DNA from: Acanthaster planci
Lineage: Eukaryota; Echinodermata; Asteroidea; Valvatida; Acanthasteridae
Assembly (NCBI RefSeq): GCF_001949145.1
Contig: NW_019091467.1
Location: 291,103 to 355,102, forward strand
Reading direction: 5' to 3'
DNA: 64,000 nt
The position numbers were made by a program, and so were the translations under genes. The notes beneath the pieces are model-generated. The model saw only the letters and a list, made by a program, of their open reading frames with translations, was not told the DNA's origin and made no database searches. Shown in pieces: positions 56,960 through 64,000 of the stretch (position 1 is its first letter; each line of letters begins with the position of its first letter).

Positions 56960-59865
56960 GGTGAACTGATGGCTTGTGTTTTGGCCTGAATGAGAATGTG
57001 GTTACCAGACCCGTCTCATTTAAATCCTGCAAAGAAGAAAACGGATGAAGCAGGCTGTGAAACAAATCAACCCGTGAAACATTTCTGGCCTTTCAAGGAT
57101 TTGTCACAGTGATTATGCCTCCTGTATTGTCTCACTAAAGCTGCACCTGACAAAAATCACCTGTCGTTAGTGGAAAGTGCAGAAACATTGTTATAGTACT
57201 GTCAGGTATATGAAAGCATTCTTGATGGCTGAGCACATGCGCTTAAAACATACATGTTCAGAAACACTCACTCCCACATGTAAATTTGATTCCTTTCACC
57301 CTCCTTTTGAAGCACAGAATACAAGAAGACCAGGAATGGGCCTCGTGTACTTTGTTCATGTTATTGATCAAAGCTATAGTTGTGGTAAAATGTGTACGTA
57401 CACTTTGGACTGTAAGCACTGTGTGAAGACTTCCTGGCAACCATTACTCTTCTTTAGCTAATCAATTAGAATATCTTCTGCAGGTCCAAACTTCAGTTTC
57501 AGGTTCATGTAAATAAGGTGGGTGTGATGCTGTACATGTATATGCTCTAGAAAAAGACTAGTTACCAAGAACCGGCACAGTCTTGAAAATTGTAATTCAA
57601 TACTTTCAGTCCATGATGTGTATGTAGACTTTTGACTACAACTCAACTATACATGCCTTCCGTCATGTGCATTTTCAAATGTAAATTCAGAGAAACTGCA
57701 TGCTGAAGTAAAATGTGTCTCTCATGATTGCTGACAGAAGTGGGAAGGCATGGATTTATAGTGAAGGTACATGTATACCCTTCTGCCCATCACTTATTGG
57801 AAATTTCATGTGTCTCTTGCCCGCAACATTTAGATACCCTACCACAAAGGTGTGTAAAGTGTCCCCTCCCCTGTCACCACTGTTTTGCTGTTGCAGCCTC
57901 TGACACGTCCTTATTGCAAGCAATGAGCCCCAATCTACACCAAGAGAGGACGTAATTTTCTCAGCAAGATAGGAACCATTCTTTGCTGGTTCACAAGCAT
58001 TAACAGATGCATCGCTATCAAACCATGAGCACCCCTGACCACCATTGGCTCTTTTTAACCAATTAAGGGGTGCCTCTCCTGGAGGTGGGTATAGTGACAT
58101 GAAGAATTTTTATTCTTCAAGGCAGCATTTTGAGTGAAACTGGTTGGATTGTCAAGCGCTCACTTAAGTGTTAGTTGAATGTTTTCACCAAGCACTAACT
58201 CCTTGCTTTTAGAGAGAATTCACTTGCTTCCTAGGATGGGACTCAAATACTTTTGCTACATGTAGTTACAGATATCTTAACCACAGAGCTTGTCAGGTCC
58301 TGCTGGTCAGCCTGAATTCAGCTAATCAAAGAATGAATGCACATTATTCTGCATGCACAGTGGTGCTAAAGGAAGTTAAGTCCTGAATGCTGTTCGTATA
58401 CATGACACTCATGTTCATTTTGCAACTGAGTGATCCCTCATCTTCTGTTACAAATTGCACTGTTTATACGTATAGGTACGGTACATGTATCATTCATGTG
58501 TACTCGCAAACAAATGTGAAAACTCAAGTGCATCTATGTGCATTCTTTTCTCAGTAATTTGTTTTTACAGTTTTTTGAAGGAAACACCATTCAAATTGTA
58601 GTGGAGATTGTTAGTCACTACTTTTGCTCATACATGAATGGCTGTAATGAGTCCCACTGACATAGGTATGAATACTGATGTTTCGTTGGCAGCCAATCAC
58701 AACACAATGACCGGATGGTCCCAAGATGCTGTTCACACACAAGGCTTGCGCTCGCGCTTCAAGCCTAGCTGTGCATGTATATGTACATGTGCGCACGTGT
58801 AGATTCAGTCTAGTCGTGTGCATTACGGAGCTCCAGTAGATACCACCGCGTTGAAAAATCGGCACTTGAGCAAAGAAGAAAAACCTTTCTAAAACTGATA
58901 AACTGGTGTGGTTTAACAAATGAAAGGATAAAGTCCGATATGCATCCAATTTTCTCATGACACCGAGATCGGTGTGAAGGTTTGGCCGTGCCATTACATC
59001 CACGCATGCCCGACTGTCACTTTTGTATTCTATTGCCAGGTACGTCATGTACGTTCGGCGAGTTGTCCGTGATGCTTAACCCAACCAAACTATTTCTTGC
59101 AAGAGTAATCAGTATGGGTGACATTAAAAATATAAAACTTTGTATTTTAACTTTTTTTAGACCTAATTTTTTTTTCTACTGCACATTTTGTCATAATCCC
59201 CCTTCCCCCCAAATATTGCAAATCACATTTTTGTATCGGGATACCGTATTGTGGCATTTTAGAATCGTGATTATCGATGCATCAGTGAATCATTACACCC
59301 CTATTCAAATAGTGCTCAGCAGAAACCAAGGCAGATAAGAGTCGTACCTTTTAAATGGTTTTAAGAACAGATATAAAAATATGAAGTTTGTTTGCCTAAG
59401 CAAAAAATACAAGGAAGTTAGTGGAGGTACACGTAATGAGACATGCACAGAATAAGCGGAGCTAGGCCTATTAACAAAAATTATATACATGTATATTGTG
59501 TGCAAGGCAGCTTTTGAAAGGTTTAATATGATAAAGTTTTACATCTGAAGTGACCTTTTACAAAATGTCACAGCCATTCAAACATGATTGATTTCTGTGC
59601 TGGGAAAAAAAAACCAAGACAAGAAATTACCTGCCCAGGGGGACCTAGCGGGACAATTTTCACAGCAATTTCTCAGCAATAACCCAACCCTTATTTTCTC
59701 ATAACAGCACCCTGCTGGCTTAAAAATGTCTGTATACACAGATGAAGGACAGGCTGGAATGCCACATCATGGCTGTAAGGTACGACAGGACTAGTTACTG
59801 GTAGATCATCGCTGTGCTCATTTGACATCAAGATTTTGCCTGTTGCTTTTCTTTTTTCCTACATG

Positions 59866-61050
59866 TGTACATTCCTTCTTTTTTTCCTTTTCTTCTTCTC
59901 ACCTGTACATGTGTGCATTCCTTTTCTTCTTTGCACCTGTACATGGGTGCATTCCTTTTCTTCTTCTCACCTGTACATGTGTGCATTCCTTTTCTTCTTT
60001 GCACCTGTACATGTGTGCATTCCTTTTCTTCTTTGCACCTGTACATGGGTGCATTCCTTTTCTTCTTTGCACCTGTACATGTGTGCATTCCTTTTCTTCT
60101 TTGCACCTGTACATGTGTGCATTCCTTTTCTTCTTTGCACATGTACATGGGTACATTCCTTGTTTTTTTCCTTTTCTTCTTTGCACATGTACATGGGTGC
60201 ATTCCTTCTTTTCTTCCCTTTCTTTCTTGCACCTGTACATGTGTGCATTCCTTTTCTTCTTTGCACATGTACATGGGTGCATTCCTTGTTTTTTTTTCAT
60301 TTTCTTCTTTGCACCCGTACATGTGTGTATTCATTTTTTCTTTGCACCTGTACATGGGTGCATTCCTTCTTTTCTTTCCTTTCTTCTTCTCACCTGTACA
60401 TGTGTGCATTCCTTTTCTTCTTTGCACATGTACATGGGTGCATTCCTTGTTTTTTTTTTCATTTTCTTCTTTGCACCTGTACATGGGTGCATTCCTTTTT
60501 TTCTTTGCACCTGTACATGGGTGCATTCCTTTTCTTCTTTGCACCTGTACATGTGTGCATTCCTTTTCTTCTTTGCACATGTACATGGGTGCATTCCTTT
60601 TCTTCTTTGCACCTGTACATGGGTGCATTCCTTTTCTTCTTTGCACCTGTACATGGGTGCATTNNNNNNNNNNNNNNNNNNNNNNNNNNNNNNNNNNNNN
60701 NNNNNNNNNNNNNNNNNNNNNNNNNNNNNNNNNNNNNNNNNNNNNNNNNNNNNNNNNNNNNNNNNNNNNNNNNNNNNNNNNNNNNNNNNNNNNNNNNNNN
60801 NNNNNNNNNNNNNNNNNNNNNNNNNNNNNNNNNNNNNNNNNNNNNNNNNNNNNNNNNNNNNNNNNNNNNNNNNNNNNNNNNNNNNNNNNNNNNNNNNNNN
60901 NNNNNNNNNNNNNNNNNNNNNNNNNNNNNNNNNNNNNNNNNNNNNNNNNNNNNNNNNNNNTGTACATGTGTGCATTCCTTTTCTTCTTTGCACATGTACA
61001 TGGGTGCATTCCTTCTTTTTTTTCATTTTCTTCTTTGCACCTGTACATGT
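59866..61050. repeat. Minisatellite, 34-bp unit, about two dozen visible copies plus a gap
   Basis: The unit is cacctgtacatgtgtgcatt followed by ccttttcttctttg. Variation is mostly C/A at the third base of the CACCTG block and TGTGTGC against TGGGTGC. Several units are lengthened by an inserted pyrimidine tract (cttgtttttttcatttt), for example near 60157, 60287 and 60447. Because 34 is not a multiple of three and the unit has no stop in any frame, the array is open on all frames of both strands. The resulting 400-residue frames are not genes. Confidence 0.97.
60664..60960. other. Assembly gap (297 N) inside the minisatellite
   Basis: A run of N flanked on both sides by the same 34-bp repeat. 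The true array length is therefore unknown. Confidence 1.
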
Positions 61051-64000
61051 GTGTTTGTGTACAGGAAATCAAACTGTCATAGGTGTTCATACAGTAGAGT
61101 GTATGTGCAAGTTGTGAATACAGCATTCGTGTGCATTTTTAGGGTTCTATTCAAGACCTGTACTTTGTACCCTGGTGCTGAATGAATACATTGTACTCAT
61201 TACATGTACATGTATGTGCCCAGAGACATGTACATTTGAAAATTAAATGTACAATTCATGCCCTTTTTATTGTGGTGTTTATTTGATTTATACAAGTTTT
61301 TTGTTTTGCCAAGAGGGATATCTGAGAACTAACTGTACAGTTATGCATTTTTATTAAGGTTCTTTAGTTGATTTGTAAAATAGCTTGTAGTTTTCCTCTT
61401 GCATGTGTTTGTTTTCAGTAGGGCTAGTGATGTTGGTAGTTGATTTTTTATTTGACACAAGTACAATTCTGTGCTGCTTATGCATAGTTCCAGTATTCAT
61501 ATGTACTACTTGTACTGGTAACTACATGTACATGTAACTTCATTCTTAAAGACCTAATGTACCCGGTATTGCAAGCTGAAATTTCTTTGTGCGGACAAAT
61601 TTGGCATCCAAATTTTAGAATGTCAAAACAGAAAAATGTCCCATTGCTTGAAGAAAAACAGTTCAGTAACTTTTCAGCAAAGTGGGGCTGTTAGGGATGA
61701 CAGAAACAAATAGTCAAACTTCGATTGTTTTCATGCCAGACAATCCTACAACTGGAAAAGTACAAAAATCTTACCGTTACGTAAATGGAGAGCCCCAGTT
61801 TCCTTCCAATGGTTGCAGTTGTATTACCTTTTTTTCTCAGTGCTTACAAACAACTTCAGGTTTCATAAACTGCAGTTCATCTCTCGTCTGTCTTCCACAC
61901 ACATACAAGCAAACACTGGCAACCCAGAACTGTTCGTATAGGGTGTGAATTTCACATCATTGTCACGCATACACCTGTAAGTCCTGGCCAGACAAGTTCA
62001 TGTGCGTGCTCCCCCCGGCACGCTGGAAGATGCACAAATTTTCCGTGAGATGCCAGACTGCCTCCAAAGAAGACACTGATAAGCCACACTCATTCAATCA
62101 AGCCTCGCACGCCTACCAGCCCCAGATCAACACGTACAAATCCCTCCGCATGCCTCCGAGATACCTTCCCATCCTTTGTAAAATATTTGTGTCGTGGACC
62201 TTTTTTTCCTATTTCTATTTTTAAACTTCATCATTCCTGTGGTAGACTGTGCTTCACTGTGGCCAGACAATCTGATTGGTTTACACTCAGGAGCACAAAC
62301 ACTAGGGAGCGACCCAGATTGTCGCTCAGCATTGAGGCATATTAAAGCAGGGTAGCCTATGCTTGACTGAATGGCCTGGGTTAGTACATGTACATCCCTG
62401 AAATTCAGTCACATGAAGGTAGGACAACATTCCTAGAATTGATGACCTCTATGAACATACATTGTATATTCATGTGCACTGGGTTTCTTGGGGGCTTTGG
62501 GTAAATCAGGTAAAATTACCTTGAAAGCTTTTTTTTTTTTGCGACACAAATGTACTGGTACTTTTTGATTCAGTGTGCAATATTCTATTACGAAAAGAAA
62601 GTAAAAGTTACCTTGTTGCTCGCTTTAAAAAATTCCTTGGATTGAGACAAGAATAACAGACTTTTTAAAAATATGTAGAGTTAAGACTAAAACAATATTT
62701 CGGTAAATGTTTCTGAGCTAACAAATGATATTTGCAAAACTTTTAAGCGACTTCAGGGATTGGAAAGTGTGTTGCCATTTCTCAAATTAAAAAGTGCCTG
62801 GTTTCTGTTTGTGCATTTAGTTGGTCGGTCAATTTGTACATCGATAATTTAATCCTTCCAGCAATTAATCAATTTGTTGATCTATGAATGAATCAGTCTG
62901 TGGGTATGTTGTACATGTACGATGTACATTATCCCAACTGACTGCTTCAAGTTGAACGTTGGTTTAGCATTCATGATCAAACATTAACCAGTATTATCAT
63001 TTCATCTCTCACCCAGACAGTTGAAGCTCTTCTGAAGCAACCCATCAGACAGATGTCCACAAACATGAACTTGTATAAGTGCATTCGCTGTACTGGCAAA
63101 GCCTTTCTGGCATGTGCTTGGAGCCTTGTTGACTCTTGTCATGAACAACCTAGCTTTGTTAAACAAGTTCATTTGATCAAGGAATGCCTATTCCAATGAG
63201 ATTGGACAACAAAATCTGTAAATTCTAATTCTGATAAACTGACATCTTTTTAATGGAAACATTCTGTTAACAGTGTAAAATTTGTTGAGTTTTGTTTGGC
63301 TTGGGCAAGAAACAGAAGTTCCTTTGGTTTCATCTATTAGATTCCATTGGATTCAGCAGTGTTTGCACTCCTGTTGATTTGGGCTGTGGATACAACATGT
63401 TACTTTTGAAATACTTCAGTAATCTTTAATCCAACCAACCCCCCCAATCTTTGAATTCTAATATAATTTTCATACCCCTAAGATAATTTTTCACCACCCC
63501 AGGGAGTCAGGGTTTAGTGAAATATACTGTGCAGAAGTTCAGATTTATAAGACTTGAATTGCTGATCTGACACCCACGAAGTCATTTAAGAGCTGTCAAC
63601 CGCAACATTGGCAATGTCTACACTCAGCATTGATGTCCTTGTGATACTCACTGTTTTGCAGAATTTGACGTGACTAGCCAGCAGAAGGACAGGCGGTACA
63701 GTGTAGGTTTGAATCCCATGCTACACATATAGGAATGGAAGAAGTCTCTGCAATCCTTTCTAAAATTCTAAGAAAGCTCAAGGCCCCAGACTGTGTCAAT
63801 GAAGGTACGCATACATGTATCCTCATTCGCTGTGTATTGTAACACAATGTACATGTACACGCAATTCCGCGTCTGCGGGAGAGCTGTTCACGTACTCAGA
63901 GTTCATATCAATTCTAAAGGCATGGCAAATTCTGAATGCTTGATCCAGTGGTTTAGATATATCAGAGGTTGCGACATTCAACAAATGACAATGACTGACT

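Larger units (their letters stand above)
56960..64000. other. Region upstream of the small gene
   Basis: It holds the 34-bp minisatellite with its gap, tRNA-like B-box fragments near 58243 (minus) and 63702 (plus), and one coding-like island at 61946-62224 (plus). No complete gene can be built. Confidence 0.5.

Noticed and set aside
59822-61185. Overlapping ORFs of 405-449 codons on both strands
   Set aside because: They are frames of the 34-bp minisatellite and run through a block of N. The same repeat reads open in every frame, so there is no evidence for a protein.

Overview
The window is a piece of an animal nuclear genome. It has intron-rich genes with GT-AG splice sites, a chordate-type FBXO11 and EFCAB11, many small DNA transposons and tRNA-derived repeats, and a pervasive palindromic ACATGTA / ACCGGTA motif. 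The gene content and repeat style suggest an invertebrate deuterostome, most likely a cephalochordate (amphioxus). That assignment is inference; no species marker is visible. There are two assembly gaps (36291-36311 and 60664-60960). Almost every long open frame here is not a gene; the real genes were rebuilt from splice sites and protein similarity.

Left and centre (1-38192, minus strand): the 5' part of an FBXO11-like F-box gene, running off the left edge. Four coding exons chain in phase: 38192-38093, 24077-23959, 7857-7752 and 5050-4903. Together they give the basic N-terminus, the PY-LRRK-TAC segment, the linker and the F-box. The beta-helix repeats and UBR box must lie beyond position 1. 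Its introns are large (14.0, 16.1 and 2.7 kb). They hold a 2.3 kb hAT-like element with an 8-bp target duplication, a 429-bp hAT MITE, a piggyBac-like MITE with TTAA ends, other terminal-inverted-repeat elements, fold-back elements, a SINE and a 24-bp minisatellite. A candidate mutually exclusive exon lies at 23435-23350.

Centre (38193-38535): a compact divergent promoter with two CCAAT boxes and a YY1-like site separates the FBXO11-like gene from EFCAB11 on the plus strand. EFCAB11 (38536-45652) is complete: six exons, 504 nt, 167 residues, EF-hand type. Two short upstream ORFs precede its start.

Right (45653-64000): mostly repeats. On the minus strand there is an unrecognised small gene: a signal-peptide/membrane exon (56959-56888, CACCATGG start context) that can splice in phase to either of two downstream terminal exons. 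One (54818-54648) adds a second hydrophobic segment. The other (53058-52915) creates an AQA signal-cleavage site followed by a 44-residue peptide. This is the most novel item in the window. A 34-bp minisatellite (about 59866-61050, interrupted by a gap) is open in all three frames on both strands and produces spurious 400-residue ORFs. An isolated coding-like island at about 61.95-62.2 kb (plus) is unexplained.
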